DNA of 64,000 nt from Lysobacteraceae bacterium (GCA_023954075.1 JAMLIV010000015.1:1-64000), one strand, 5' to 3'. Shown: positions 7,241 to 17,217, counted from the first letter of the stretch. Notes: a model not told the origin generated them from the sequence alone. Numbers and translations are program-made.

Positions 7241-10084
7241 TCAGTCGAAGTCGTCGCGGAACAGCCCGCCCTTCCAGGCCGGGCCGCCTTCGAACAGGAT
7301 CGAATGGGCGGTGCCCGGGCGGTAGCTGCCGAACTCGCCGTTGTCCAGCGTCAACCGCCAGGTGTCCTGCGCGATGCGAACGGCGCGCGAGCTGAAGTCG
7401 TGCCAGCCGATCGTCTCCGGGTCACCCGGAGTGGATGGCCCGTAAAAGCGCAGGCTGTCGGAGGTGCCGAACCGGGCACCGTGGAACTTTAGCGTCACGC
7501 TGGCGCTGTCGCAGTCCCTGATCTCGAAGCGCGCGAGCTGGTGAGGATAGGCGAACCGGTCGCCGTCGGCGGCACGGTCGGCACCGTGATAGGCGGCGTA
7601 AACCGATTGCACGTCGACTGCCTGGGTGCAGCTTCCGGCCAGCGACGTGATGGCCACGGTGAAGTACCGGCCCGGTGCCAGTGGGCGCGCAGCGCTTCCG
7701 TCCGTGGCGCTGGTGAGCGATCCGACGTGGGATTCGAGGTGATCGGGAATTCCGTTGCCGTTGCCGTCGCCTGCATTGGGGGCCGACATCTCGACCGAAT
7801 CGGGCACACCGTCGCCATCGGCATCGGCGACCTGGGTCAGGCTCCAGACGCCGCTCGTCGTTCCGGCGTAGAGCACCGTGGGTTCCACTGGGTCCGCCAA
7901 CAGCGCGAGTGCCGCATCCGCCGGCAGACCGACGCTGATGGACTGCCAGCTGGCACCGCTGTCGGTGCTTTTGTAGATGTTTCCGGGGTTGGCATCGGTG
8001 CCGCCGCCGGACGCGTAGAGCACGCCCGGCGTGGTGGGATCGACGTGGATGGCGCGGATATCGACGGACAGCAGCCCGGTGCTGCTGTTGGCCCAGTTGG
8101 CCCCGCCGTCGACGGTTCGATAGATCCCGCCCTCGCCCGTTCCCCCGACCAGGTCGATCACCGAGCACCAGATTTCAGCCGGATTGGTCGGGTTGATGGC
8201 CAGGCTCAGGACATCGAACGCCGTGTCGGTCGAGCCGGCAACGCGCGGCAAACCGTTGCTGCGGTGGCTCCAGGTGGCCCCGCCGTCGGTACTGCGGAAC
8301 ACGCCGCTGGCGATGGTGGGCGGCGCGCCGTCCGTCCCACCGGAAAAAGTGCCCACGAAGAGCTCCTGCGGATTGATCGGATTGACCACGATCGGCACCG
8401 GAATCACGTTCTCATTGAATCCGGCACCCGTGGGTACCGGCTGGGGCAGGCCGCTGTCACTGCTTGTCCAGAAGTTCCCGCCGTTGGTGCTCTTCAGGAT
8501 GCGGAAGCTGGCGGTGCCCGTTGATCCGTCCACGACACCGTTCGCCGTGGCATAGAGGGTCTGCAGCGGTCCCGTGACGCAGGGGCCGGCGGGTGGCGGC
8601 GACGCGCAGGAGCGCGGATCAAGCGCCAGGGCACGCACGGTGCCCACGAAGGGGGTTGCAAAGCCCGGATGCAGCGGCAGCCCGGCATCGATGGTGCTCC
8701 AGGTATTGCCGCCGTCCGAACTGCGGTAGAGACCGCCGTTGCGCGCATCCGCAGGCAAGGAGACCTGGCCTGCTCGACCGGCCGCGAAAATCCGCGTGCT
8801 GCCGATGCCGCTGCCCGTCGTGGTCGGATCGATGGCCAGCGCGCGGATCTGGTAGGCCGCAAGGCCGGTATTGGACGGTGCCCACGAGAAAGCCGCACCC
8901 GGTGCCGTGGTATTGCCGCGAAACAGCGCGGGCGATGGGCGGGATGAATCGCCGTAGCCGGCGAACAGGCGATGGGTGCTGGCGCTGTGGAACATCGCCA
9001 GGGCCCGGATATTGGTACCGGCGAGGCCGTCGTTGCGCGCGTTCCAGGTAGCGGCGTTGTCCGCGCTGAAGTAGATGCCGGCGTCTTCCGTGCCGATCCA
9101 CAGGTGCGGCGTGGTGGGATAGTCCGGGTGCATCAGGATGGTCGTGACCGTGGCCGGGACGCCTGCCGCAACCAGGAGGCCGACATTGCGCGGCGCTGTC
9201 GTTGCGCCGCCATCGAGGGAGAGCTTCACGCCGGCTCGGCCGCCCGCCATCACGGTGTTGGGGATGACAGGATCTGGTTCAACCCAGCTCGCTTCCCCAA
9301 CGGCCATCGGTCCGTTCCAGGTCAGACCCTTGTCATCGCTTCGGTACATGGTGTTGGCGATCGTGGCGTACACCGTGTTGCCGGCACCAAAGCGGATCGA
9401 CTGCACCCACCCGTGGAAGAAATCGGGCGCTATTCCCTGGGTCAGGGTGCCGGACCAGGTGGCTCCGCCGTCCGTGGACAGGAACAGGGTTGCTGGATGC
9501 AGCGGATCGGCCTCTCCCTGATCCGTGCCTGCGATCATGCGCAGCGGATCGGCAGGATCGATCGCGAGGCGGTTGATCGAGGCCGTGGTCGGAAGGCCGC
9601 TGGCAAGGGCGGAAAAACTGGTGCCGTTGTCGCTGCTGACGAGGATGCCGGGCGCACCGGCGGGCAGCACGTAGAGCCGACCCGTGCTGCCCGGTGCGTC
9701 GACCACGGCGACGGCGTAGCCGGTCGGGACGGTGTAACCGGTCTGCGCCCAGTTCTCGCCCGCGTCGGTGCTCCGGTTGACCCGCCCGAACGAATCCACT
9801 GCCCAAAGCGTCGCGGGTGCCTGCGCATCCATGGCGAAGGCCGCGTATACGTTCCCACGGCCGCCGAACCCTGCCTGCTTGCGGACCCAGGTCACGCCGG
9901 CATCGTCGCTGCGGAAGATGCCGCCGCGGGTGCTGGCGTACAGGATGCTGGGCGTGGCTGGATTGACGTGCAGCGCGTAGATGCTGCCGCCCCAGGGGCC
10001 GTCGGAGGTCCAGATGCCGTTTCCGGCCGAGGCCGGACAGGCGACCAGCGCGCCGGCAAGAATCCATGCTGCCCATGCTTTCAT
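7241..10084 (-). CDS. Exported Asp-box beta-propeller protein with choice-of-anchor U-like domain and DGFE-type tail
   Basis: This protein has 947 residues with signal peptide MKAWAAWILAGALVACPASA. About eleven Asp-box (SxDxGxxW) motifs are spread through residues 25-750, for example SDDAGVTW, STDAGENW, SSDGGNTW and STDSGASW. This is the pattern of sialidase/xyloglucanase-type BNR propellers, with no glycosidase active site recognised. A DADGDGVPD...GDGNGNGIPD segment follows, resembling calcium-binding thrombospondin type 3 repeats. The last 130 residues (PGRYFTVAITS to EGGPAW) resemble choice-of-anchor U. The protein ends GGLFRDDFD. A probable extracellular or surface protein; an AAGGAA site lies upstream of the ATG. 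Confidence 0.8.
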   Translation of the reverse strand: MKAWAAWILAGALVACPASAGNGIWTSDGPWGGSIYALHVNPATPSILYASTRGGIFRSDDAGVTWVRKQAGFGGRGNVYAAFAMDAQAPATLWAVDSFGRVNRSTDAGENWAQTGYTVPTGYAVAVVDAPGSTGRLYVLPAGAPGILVSSDNGTSFSALASGLPTTASINRLAIDPADPLRMIAGTDQGEADPLHPATLFLSTDGGATWSGTLTQGIAPDFFHGWVQSIRFGAGNTVYATIANTMYRSDDKGLTWNGPMAVGEASWVEPDPVIPNTVMAGGRAGVKLSLDGGATTAPRNVGLLVAAGVPATVTTILMHPDYPTTPHLWIGTEDAGIYFSADNAATWNARNDGLAGTNIRALAMFHSASTHRLFAGYGDSSRPSPALFRGNTTAPGAAFSWAPSNTGLAAYQIRALAIDPTTTGSGIGSTRIFAAGRAGQVSLPADARNGGLYRSSDGGNTWSTIDAGLPLHPGFATPFVGTVRALALDPRSCASPPPAGPCVTGPLQTLYATANGVVDGSTGTASFRILKSTNGGNFWTSSDSGLPQPVPTGAGFNENVIPVPIVVNPINPQELFVGTFSGGTDGAPPTIASGVFRSTDGGATWSHRSNGLPRVAGSTDTAFDVLSLAINPTNPAEIWCSVIDLVGGTGEGGIYRTVDGGANWANSSTGLLSVDIRAIHVDPTTPGVLYASGGGTDANPGNIYKSTDSGASWQSISVGLPADAALALLADPVEPTVLYAGTTSGVWSLTQVADADGDGVPDSVEMSAPNAGDGNGNGIPDHLESHVGSLTSATDGSAARPLAPGRYFTVAITSLAGSCTQAVDVQSVYAAYHGADRAADGDRFAYPHQLARFEIRDCDSASVTLKFHGARFGTSDSLRFYGPSTPGDPETIGWHDFSSRAVRIAQDTWRLTLDNGEFGSYRPGTAHSILFEGGPAWKGGLFRDDFD

Positions 10085-10212
10085 TTCCTTGACTCCTCGT
10101 CCGGGTCAATCACGCGGGTGTTCCTGCAACCGGTCCAGGCGCAGTGTCGTGCGGCGACAGGGCGTGCCGGGTCGTGGCTGTCGCGCCCGGCCTGGTTCCC
10201 CGCGTGCCGGCG

Positions 10213-10665
10213 TTACGCCGTTCCCCGCTCAAGCTGTGCAATCGCCTGGCTCGTGCCCGGGGGCGTGGCGCGGCCGTTGCGCAGGGCGTCCTTCCAGACC
10301 GGCAACAGCACGATGGCGCTCTCGATGGCCTGCATCTGGTGCGCACTGACGATACGCCTCTCCGCCGCACGCTGCATCATGTTCTCGCCGGCGCGGCCCA
10401 GATCGGCCAGTGCCGGCGCGCCCACCAGCGGTGCCGAACCCTTGAGCGTGTGGAAGCAGCGCCCCAGCGTTCTGGCGAGCGTCGCGTCGGACGGATTGGC
10501 GCGCAGATCGGCCAGCGCTCCATTTGCGGCGGTGATCATCTCGCCCAGTTCGGCGAGGAAGGCATCGCGAAGCTCCTCGTCCACCTCGCCCATGCTGGCG
10601 GCGGCCGGGCGGCTGCCAAGGAGCGAGCGCAGGGGCAGGAGGAGGTTGGAAAGCCAGGCTGGCAC
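10213..10665 (-). CDS. Stand-alone histidine phosphotransfer (Hpt) protein
   Basis: The protein has up to 150 residues with one Hpt domain. The phosphoacceptor His is in FHTLKGSAPLVG (about residue 72), within a predicted four-helix bundle. The segment resembles an Hpt domain of ChpA/CheA-type kinases, but no kinase domain is attached or nearby. It probably relays phosphate between a hybrid sensor and a response regulator coded elsewhere. The start is uncertain: the GTG at 10665 lies just after an in-frame stop, and an ATG at 10593 (MGEVDEELRD) would retain the whole Hpt domain. Confidence 0.75.
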   Translation of the reverse strand: MPAWLSNLLLPLRSLLGSRPAAASMGEVDEELRDAFLAELGEMITAANGALADLRANPSDATLARTLGRCFHTLKGSAPLVGAPALADLGRAGENMMQRAAERRIVSAHQMQAIESAIVLLPVWKDALRNGRATPPGTSQAIAQLERGTA

Positions 10666-10818
10666 CGGGAGGCGTGTCCGTCGGGTACTTCACGCATCAT
10701 AGGAGGATTTGCCGCTGCGCGCGATTGCGGGCGGCCGCTGCGGATCGCCTGGGCCGGGCATGGCGCGGTCAGGGTGGCCGATTCGCTTCCGGAACGCGGA
10801 TCCCGGTTGCGTCGGGCG

Positions 10819-11778
10819 TCAGGCCGCCTGGAAGCGCCCGTAGCCGCGCAGGCGCTCGTAGCGCTGGTCGATGAGGGTGGCTGGATCGATGCGTTCGAGC
10901 CGGTCGAGCTGGCCCAGGAGGGTCTGCTTCAGGCGCGCGGCCATGTCCTGCGGATCGCGGTGCGCACCACCCAGTGGCTCCCTCACGATCTGATCGATCA
11001 GGCCCAGTTCGAGCAGGCGCGGGGCGGTGATGCCCAGCGCCTCGGCGGCATCCTTGGCGCGCTCGGCGGTTTTCCACAGGATCGAGGCGCAGCCTTCGGG
11101 CGAGATGACCGAGTAGGTGCCGTATTCGAGCATCAGGGTGCGGTCTCCGACGCCGATGGCGAGCGCGCCGCCCGATCCGCCTTCGCCGATCACGGTGCAG
11201 ACGATGGGCACCCGCAGGCGCGCCATCTCCAGCAGGTTGCGCGCGATCGCCTCGCTTTGGCCGCGCTCTTCCGCGCCGACGCCCGGATACGCGCCGGGCG
11301 TGTCGATGAAGGTGAGGATGGGCAGGCGGAAACGCTCGGCCATCTGCATCAGGCGCAGCGCCTTGCGGTAGCCCTCGGGTCGCGGCATGCCGAAGTTGCG
11401 CTTGATCTTGCTCTTGGTATCGCGGCCCTTCTGCTGGCCGATGAGCATCACCGCGCGCCCGTCGATGCGCGCCGGGCCGCCGACGATGGCGGCATCGTCG
11501 GCGTAGGCGCGATCGCCCGCCAGCTCGTGGAATTCCTCGCACATGAGCTTCACGTAGTCGAGCGTGTACGGGCGCTGCGGATGGCGCGCGAGCTGGGAAA
11601 CCTGCCAGGGCGTCAGGTCACGGAAGATCTCGGCGGTGCGGGCGCGCAGCTTGTCCTGCAGCTTGCCCACTTCCTCTTCGATATCGAACGCGCTGCCCTG
11701 GCCGGCGTGGCGCAGTTCCTGGATGCGCGCCTCCAGTTCGGCGATGGGCTGTTCGAAATCGAGGAAGTTCGGATGCAT
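10819..11778 (-). CDS. accA: Acetyl-CoA carboxylase carboxyltransferase subunit alpha
   Basis: This 319-residue protein transfers CO2 from carboxybiotin to acetyl-CoA, together with AccD, in fatty acid synthesis. It starts [19 protein letters not shown], as usual for the family. It has the crotonase-fold core with [33 protein letters not shown] and [15 protein letters not shown], and the [11 protein letters not shown] segment. Length is normal. It is divergent from the DUF819 gene across a short intergenic region. Confidence 0.97.
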   Translation of the reverse strand: MHPNFLDFEQPIAELEARIQELRHAGQGSAFDIEEEVGKLQDKLRARTAEIFRDLTPWQVSQLARHPQRPYTLDYVKLMCEEFHELAGDRAYADDAAIVGGPARIDGRAVMLIGQQKGRDTKSKIKRNFGMPRPEGYRKALRLMQMAERFRLPILTFIDTPGAYPGVGAEERGQSEAIARNLLEMARLRVPIVCTVIGEGGSGGALAIGVGDRTLMLEYGTYSVISPEGCASILWKTAERAKDAAEALGITAPRLLELGLIDQIVREPLGGAHRDPQDMAARLKQTLLGQLDRLERIDPATLIDQRYERLRGYGRFQAA

Positions 11779-11864
11779 GGGCGCATGACGAAGAAGCGGG
11801 CCGGTCAGTATAGTCGCGCTCCGGCCCGGCTGCTTCGGGCGACTCCGCCCGCAGCAGGATGCCC

Positions 11865-13112
11865 ATGCAAGACATCACCACGCCGCTCATCACCAACGAC
11901 ATCGTCGTCTTCGGCCTGATCGCGGCCACCTTGGGCCTGATCTTCTGGGCTGCGAGCGGGCCGACGCCTTTCCTGCAGCGTTTTTTCAAAATCGTGCCGG
12001 CGCTGCTGCTGTGCTACTTCATCCCTGCGATCTACAACACCGCGGGCGTGCTCGACGGCACCGTCACCAAGGTCTACAACCCGATCGCGCGCGATGTGCT
12101 GCTGCCCGGCGCGCTGGTGCTGCTGACGCTTTCGATCGATTTGCCCGCCATTTTCAAGCTCGGACCGAAGCTCCTGATCGTGTTTTGCGCCGGCACCTTC
12201 GGGATCATGGCCGGTGCGGTGGTGAGCTTCCTGCTGTTTTCCTGGATCCATCCGGAAACCGTGGCCGGCGACACCTGGGCCGGCATGGCCGCGCTCAGCG
12301 GCAGCTGGATCGGCGGCGGTGCCAACATGGTGGCGATCCGCGAGGTATTCCAGGTCGACGCGACCACCTTCGGGCAGTTCGCCGTGGTGGATGTGGCGGT
12401 GGCCAGCCTGTGGATGGCGGTGCTGCTGTTCCTCGCCGGGCGGGCCAGGGAAATCGATGCGCGCAGCGGTGCCGATACCCGCGCGCTGGACGAGCTCACC
12501 GCGCACGTGGAGGCCTATCAGGCCCAGCACGCGCGCATCCCGACCCTTGCCGACCTGATGCTGATCGTGGGCGTGGGCTTTGGTTTCGTGGGCCTGGCGC
12601 ATGCGCTCGCGGTGCCGATCGCGAACTGGTTCGCCGCCAACGTGTCCTGGGCCTCGCAGTTCAGCCTGACCTCGTCCTATGTCTGGGTGGTGGTGCTGTC
12701 CACCACGTTCGGATTGATCCTGAGCTTCACCCGCGCGCGCCGGCTGGAAGGTGCCGGCGCTTCGCGCGTGGGCACGCTGCTGCTGTATTTCCTGATCGCC
12801 TGCATCGGCATGCAGATGGACCTGCTCTCGCTGCTCGATCGCCCCTGGCTGTTCGGTCTGGCCGTGGTGTGGATGCTCACCCACATCACCTGCCTCTGGA
12901 TTGCCGCCAAGCTCACCCGCGCGCCGCTGTTCTATTTCGCCATCGGCTCGCAGGGCAACATCGGCGCGGCGGCGTCGGCCCCCGTGGTGGCGGCGGCCTT
13001 CCACCCCTCGCTCGCCCCGGTCGGCGTGCTGCTGGGCACCGTCGGCTATGCCACCGGCACCTATCTGGCCTACATCACCGGCATCACCCTGCGCGCGCTG
13101 GCGGGTGGGTGA
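11865..13112 (+). CDS. DUF819 family integral membrane protein
   Basis: This 415-residue protein has about ten hydrophobic helices. Its family-typical segments are [17 protein letters not shown] and, near the C-terminus, [22 protein letters not shown]. It matches DUF819 (YjcL-like) proteins, which resemble bile acid/Na+ symporter folds; the substrate is unknown. The ATG at 11865 is six bases after an AGGA site. An ATG six bases earlier (11859) is the alternative. Confidence 0.85.
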   Translation: MQDITTPLITNDIVVFGLIAATLGLIFWAASGPTPFLQRFFKIVPALLLCYFIPAIYNTAGVLDGTVTKVYNPIARDVLLPGALVLLTLSIDLPAIFKLGPKLLIVFCAGTFGIMAGAVVSFLLFSWIHPETVAGDTWAGMAALSGSWIGGGANMVAIREVFQVDATTFGQFAVVDVAVASLWMAVLLFLAGRAREIDARSGADTRALDELTAHVEAYQAQHARIPTLADLMLIVGVGFGFVGLAHALAVPIANWFAANVSWASQFSLTSSYVWVVVLSTTFGLILSFTRARRLEGAGASRVGTLLLYFLIACIGMQMDLLSLLDRPWLFGLAVVWMLTHITCLWIAAKLTRAPLFYFAIGSQGNIGAAASAPVVAAAFHPSLAPVGVLLGTVGYATGTYLAYITGITLRALAGG

Positions 13113-13118
13113 GGCGCG

Positions 13119-13147
13119 GGCGGCGCGAAGGATTTCGCGCCGCCTTT
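13119..13147 (+). terminator. Terminator after the DUF819 gene
   Basis: An 11-bp perfect stem (GGCGGCGCGAA/TTCGCGCCGCC) with a 4-base loop is followed by TTT. It lies between convergent genes. Confidence 0.75.
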
Positions 13148-13154
13148 CCGCAGC

Positions 13155-14555
13155 CTACAGCGCCTCGGAGGCGAAATCGGCCAGGCGCGAGCGTTCGCCG
13201 CGGCGCAGGGTGATGTGCGCGCTGTGCGGCCAGTGCTTGAAGCGATCCACCGCGTAGGTGAGCCCCGAAGTGGTTTCGGTGAGGTAGGGCGTATCGATCT
13301 GTTCGACGTTGCCCAGGCACACCATCTTGGTGCCCGGCCCGGCGCGGGTGAGCAGGGTCTTCATCTGCTTGGGCGAGAGATTCTGAGCCTCGTCGATGAT
13401 CACGAAGCGGCTCAGGAAGGTGCGTCCGCGCATGAAGTTCATGGCGCGGATCTTGATGCGGCTGGAGAGCAGATCGTTGGTGGCCGCGCGGCCCCAGGCA
13501 CCGCCTTCCTGCGGGGTGTGGGTGAGCACTTCGAGGTTGTCGGTGAGCGCGCCCATCCACGGCGTCATCTTTTCTTCCTCGGTGCCCGGCAAAAAGCCGA
13601 TGTCCTCGCCCACCGAAACGGTGGCGCGGGTCATGATGATCTCGCGATAGCGCTGCTGATCCATCGTCTGCGCCAGGCCCGCGGCCAGCGCCAGCAGGGT
13701 CTTGCCGGTGCCGGCGGTGCCGAGCAGGGTGACGAAGTCGATGTCCGGGTTCATCAGCGCGTTGAGGGCGAAGTTCTGCTCGCGGTTGCGTGCGCTGATG
13801 CCCCAGACCTGATGGCCCTGGCTGGCGTAGTCGTCGATCACCTGCAGCACGGCGCGCGAGCCATCGGCCTGCGCCACGCGGAACTCCAGCTCCTCCTCGC
13901 CGGGGAGATAGAGGAACTGGTTGGGATGCCAGTCTTCCTCGGGCAGGCGTTCGACCTCGTAGAAGTTGTGGCCGCGCTCGGTCCAGGAGCGCAGCTCGCG
14001 CTCGTGCCGGTCCCAGAAATCCTGCGGCAGCGCCGCGGCACCGGTGTAGAGCAGGTTGAAATCGTCGAGCGCGCGGTCGTTCTCGTAGTCCTCCGCCGGC
14101 AGGCCCGCGATGTGGGCCTTGATGCGCAGGTTGATGTCCTTGGACACCAGCACCACGTCGCGGTCCATGTGCTCGGCGCGCAGCGCCAGGATGGCCGAGA
14201 GGATCTGGTTGTCCGGTGCGACCTTGCCGAAGTTGCGCGTGGCATCGGGCACCTGGGTCTGGAACAGCAGCACGCCGGTGTGGTCGGCGGCGCGCAGCTG
14301 CAGGCCCTCGGGGCGACGCAGGCGCAGGCCGGTGGCGATGCCGTCGGCACCGTCCGCCTCGATCAGCTCGTTGATGAAGCGGCTGACCTGGCGCGCGTTG
14401 CGGCTGGCCTCGGACATGCCCTTCTTGCTGGCGTCCAGTTCCTCCAGCACCGTCATCGGCAGGAACACGTCGTGCTCCTCGAACTTGAACAGTGCGGTGG
14501 GGTCGTGCATCAGCACGTTGGTGTCGAGTGCGTAGATGCGCCGGTTCGATGTCAT
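13155..14555 (-). CDS. phoH: PhoH family ATPase with N-terminal PIN domain
   Basis: This 466-residue protein starts at MTSNRRIYALDTNVLMHDP. A PIN nuclease domain covers residues 1-150, with acidic residues in ALDTNVL and in the DVVLVSKDINLRIKA segment. A PhoH ATPase domain follows, with Walker A GTAGTGKTLLA and Walker B FVIIDEAQN. The PIN-PhoH fusion (YlaK/PhoH2 type) has been linked to RNA unwinding and cleavage in other bacteria. It follows bcp by 22 bases, so the order gcvR-bcp-phoH reads as one leftward operon. Confidence 0.93.
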   Translation of the reverse strand: MTSNRRIYALDTNVLMHDPTALFKFEEHDVFLPMTVLEELDASKKGMSEASRNARQVSRFINELIEADGADGIATGLRLRRPEGLQLRAADHTGVLLFQTQVPDATRNFGKVAPDNQILSAILALRAEHMDRDVVLVSKDINLRIKAHIAGLPAEDYENDRALDDFNLLYTGAAALPQDFWDRHERELRSWTERGHNFYEVERLPEEDWHPNQFLYLPGEEELEFRVAQADGSRAVLQVIDDYASQGHQVWGISARNREQNFALNALMNPDIDFVTLLGTAGTGKTLLALAAGLAQTMDQQRYREIIMTRATVSVGEDIGFLPGTEEEKMTPWMGALTDNLEVLTHTPQEGGAWGRAATNDLLSSRIKIRAMNFMRGRTFLSRFVIIDEAQNLSPKQMKTLLTRAGPGTKMVCLGNVEQIDTPYLTETTSGLTYAVDRFKHWPHSAHITLRRGERSRLADFASEAL

Positions 14556-14577
14556 AGGTGTTCCGTGGTGGGGAAGT

Positions 14578-15042
14578 TCAGCGCCGCGCGAGCAGCGCAT
14601 CGAGGACGGCCGCGGCGTGGCCGGGCACTTTGACCGCGCGCCAGACTTCGGCCACGCGCAGGTCGGGATCGATCAGGAAGGTGCTGCGCACGATGCCCAT
14701 CACCTTGCGGCCGTACATGTTCTTTTCCCGGATCACGTCGAAGGCGCGGCACAGCGTCTCGTCGGCGTCCGATACCAGCGGGAAGGGAAGGCACTGCCTG
14801 GCGATGAAGCCCTGGTGCGACTTCACCGAATCGCGCGATACCCCGAGGATGCGCGCGCCTTCGGCGTCGAAGCGCGGCGCGAGGTCGCGGAAATCGCCCG
14901 CTTCCACGGTGCAGCCGGGGGTGTTGTCCTTCGGATAGAAGTACAGCACCAGCCAGCGCCCGGCGTAGTCGGAAAACCGCGCCTGGCTGCCGTCGGAAAG
15001 GGTGAAAGCAAGGTCGGGAACCGCGTCGCCGGGCTGGATCAT
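14578..15042 (-). CDS. bcp: Thiol peroxidase Bcp/PrxQ
   Basis: This 154-residue peroxiredoxin reduces hydroperoxides using thioredoxin. The peroxidatic Cys is C44 in YPKDNTPGCTVEAGDFRDL. The nearby resolving Cys of the E. coli-type enzyme (PGCTxxAC) is replaced by Gly. C84 in ARQCLPFP is in the position used as the resolving Cys in Xanthomonas PrxQ, which fits the suspected order. It starts five bases after the gcvR-like stop codon, indicating cotranscription. Confidence 0.95.
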   Translation of the reverse strand: MIQPGDAVPDLAFTLSDGSQARFSDYAGRWLVLYFYPKDNTPGCTVEAGDFRDLAPRFDAEGARILGVSRDSVKSHQGFIARQCLPFPLVSDADETLCRAFDVIREKNMYGRKVMGIVRSTFLIDPDLRVAEVWRAVKVPGHAAAVLDALLARR

Positions 15043-15047
15043 CGGGG

Positions 15048-15608
15048 TCAGAACTTCATCGGGTCCAGGATCGCGTCCAGGTTGAGATGGTCGCAGAACT
15101 CCAGGAAATCATCGCGCAGCGCGGCAATGTGCATCGAGGCGGGAATGCCCACGGTGAGCTGCGCGGAAAACATGTCGGCGCCGGTCTGCATGGCGCGGTA
15201 GCGCGAGGAGTGCAGGCTCTCGATGGTGATGCCCTGGCGGTCGAAGAAGTCGGCCAGCTGGAACAGGATGCCCGGCTTGTCGGCCGCGATCACTTCGACC
15301 AGATACGGCAACAGGTTGCTCTGCTCCGGCTTGGGGCCGGTGCGATACCACACCAGGCGCAGCCCGTCCTCGCGCTCCAGGCGACCGAGGCCCGATTCGA
15401 GTTTGGCCACCGCATCCCACGACCCCATCGCCAGCGCCAGTACCGACACGTCGCGCCCGACCGTGGACAGGCGCGCGTCGATCAGGTTGCAGCCGCTGTC
15501 GGCGATGCGCCGCGAAATCGCCAGGAGAGGCGAATCCGGGTGCGTCGCGAATGCGTTGATGAGGAGGTAGTTCTCGTTGGTGTTGGGGCGTTGCTGAGGG
15601 TCGGTCAA
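15048..15608 (-). CDS. gcvR: GcvR-like ACT-domain regulator of glycine cleavage
   Basis: This protein of about 186 residues has two ACT domains: ENYLLINAFATHPDSPLLAISRRI, and LVEVIAADKPGILFQLADFFDRQGITI. In E. coli GcvR binds GcvA and represses the glycine cleavage genes; this role is assumed from family and from the gcvR-bcp order. No in-frame ATG lies near the expected N-terminus. A TTG at 15608 (LTDPQQRP) is the likeliest start, so the start is uncertain. It is divergent from dapA. Confidence 0.88.
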   Translation of the reverse strand: MTDPQQRPNTNENYLLINAFATHPDSPLLAISRRIADSGCNLIDARLSTVGRDVSVLALAMGSWDAVAKLESGLGRLEREDGLRLVWYRTGPKPEQSNLLPYLVEVIAADKPGILFQLADFFDRQGITIESLHSSRYRAMQTGADMFSAQLTVGIPASMHIAALRDDFLEFCDHLNLDAILDPMKF

Positions 15609-15743
15609 GGCGACATTCCGACAGGGGCGCGAAAAGCGCGAGGGGGTGCATCCGGCGGTGGACGCTGAAGGCGCGGGCAACCGCAGGGCCAGCATACTTG
15701 CCCGTGCTTTGCGCCGGCAAGTAACATCCTCGACCCTCCCGAA

Positions 15744-16664
15744 ATGGCCATGCCCTTGCGACTTTCCGGCTGCATTACCGCGCTGGTGACGCCGTTCGAC
15801 GAATCCGGCGCGACCGATCCCGCCGCCTGGCGGCGGCTGCTTGACGGCCAGCTCGCTGCCGGCATCCACGGACTGGTCGTGGCCGGGTCGACCGGCGAAG
15901 CGGCCATGCTCACGGCGGCGGAGTTCGGCGCGCTGATCCGCAGCGCGGTCGATGCCGTCGCGGGCCGGATCCCGGTGCTCGCCGGCGCGGGGCTTCCGGC
16001 CACGCAGGCCACCATCGAACAGTGCCGCCGCGCCCGCGATGCCGGTGCCGATGGCCTGCTGGTGGCCACGCCGCCCTATGTGCGCCCCACCCAGGAGGGC
16101 CTGCGCCGCCACTTCGAAGCGGTGGCTGAAGCGCTCGACGCTCCGATCGTTCTCTACAACGTGCCGCCACGCACCGGCGTGGATCTGTTGCCGGACACGG
16201 TGGCGCAGCTTGCGCCCGATCCGCGCATCGTCGGCATCAAGGAGGCCGTGCCCGACGCGGCGCGCATCGCCGCGCTGCTGGCCCTGCGCTCGCCCGGTTT
16301 TGCGGTGCTCAGCGGCGACGATGCCTCGGCCTGCGAGGCCCAGTTGAGCGGTGCCGACGGCGTGGTTTCGGTGGCGTCCAACGTCGTTCCTGCGGCGCTG
16401 GCGGCGCTTTCGACCCGCGCGCGCGCGGGCGATGCGCGCGGCGCGCGTGAGCTGAACGGGGAACTCGCCGCGCTGTTCCCGGTGCTGGCGCTGGAGCCCA
16501 ATCCGATCCCGGTCAAGGCTATCCTTTCGCAGCTGGGGCTGTGCGCGGATCGCTTGCGGCTGCCGCTCGTGCCGCTATCCTCCCCGCATCGTGACGCCGC
16601 CGCGGCCGCCGCACGGCAGGCGCACGCCCTCGAAGCGCGCTTCCTGCCGAAGACGGCCGCGTGA
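15744..16664 (+). CDS. dapA: 4-hydroxy-tetrahydrodipicolinate synthase
   Basis: This 306-residue TIM-barrel aldolase condenses pyruvate and aspartate semialdehyde in lysine and diaminopimelate synthesis. Visible motifs are GSTGEAAML (substrate-binding loop), LYNVPPRTGVDL (catalytic Tyr) and RIVGIKEA (Schiff-base Lys). The start is ATG at 15744, with a second ATG at 15750. The bamC-like lipoprotein gene follows, an order also seen in E. coli (dapA-nlpB). Confidence 0.95.
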   Translation: MAMPLRLSGCITALVTPFDESGATDPAAWRRLLDGQLAAGIHGLVVAGSTGEAAMLTAAEFGALIRSAVDAVAGRIPVLAGAGLPATQATIEQCRRARDAGADGLLVATPPYVRPTQEGLRRHFEAVAEALDAPIVLYNVPPRTGVDLLPDTVAQLAPDPRIVGIKEAVPDAARIAALLALRSPGFAVLSGDDASACEAQLSGADGVVSVASNVVPAALAALSTRARAGDARGARELNGELAALFPVLALEPNPIPVKAILSQLGLCADRLRLPLVPLSSPHRDAAAAAARQAHALEARFLPKTAA

Positions 16665-16712
16665 CGGCAACCCATCCCACCATCCTCGCGGAACCCCGGA
16701 GTGTCCCCTTCA

Positions 16713-17201
16713 ATGAACAGCCTTCCCAAGCATGCGCGTTTCCTGCTCCTGGCCCTGGCCGCGGCCGCGCTGGTGGCCACCTCCGGATGCAGCATGTTCC
16801 GCGGCAAGACCGGCTACGAGCTGCCGCCGGAATCGCGTCCGCTGTCCATTCCGCCGGATCTCGATGCGCCGGCCACCGGTGACGGCCTGCGCATTCCCGC
16901 GGCCCCGGCGGTGACGGCGGCAGCGGCCGCGCCGGCGCAGGCCTTCACCCTGAGCGACACGCCGGCCAGCGCGTTCGGCCGCGTCGGCATCGCGCTCGAT
17001 CGCATCGAGGGCGTCTCGATCAGCGAGCGCTCGCAGCTCCTGGGGGTCTACACGGTGGCCTACGAAGGCGAGACCTTCTTCATCCGCATCTCGCCCGAAG
17101 GCCAGGGCGCGCGCATCGCCGCCGCGAGCACGGACGGGCGCGAGATCAACAGCGGGGCCGGTGCCAGGCTCCTGGGCCTGCTGCGCCAGCGCCTGGGCTG
17201 A
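16713..17201 (+). CDS. bamC: BamC-like outer-membrane lipoprotein
   Basis: This lipoprotein of about 162 residues has signal peptide FLLLALAAAALVATSGC, with the lipobox Cys after SG. After it, the ELPPESRPLSIPPDLD segment matches the unstructured N-terminal stretch of BamC that contacts BamD. One C-terminal domain remains (AFGRVGIALDRIEGVSI to LLRQRLG), so it is shorter than the 344-residue E. coli BamC. Position after dapA supports the call. A GGAG site precedes the ATG at 16713; a GTG at 16701 is the alternative start. Confidence 0.78.
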   Translation: MNSLPKHARFLLLALAAAALVATSGCSMFRGKTGYELPPESRPLSIPPDLDAPATGDGLRIPAAPAVTAAAAAPAQAFTLSDTPASAFGRVGIALDRIEGVSISERSQLLGVYTVAYEGETFFIRISPEGQGARIAAASTDGREINSGAGARLLGLLRQRLG

Positions 17202-17217
17202 CGGGAAGCCCTTTCCG

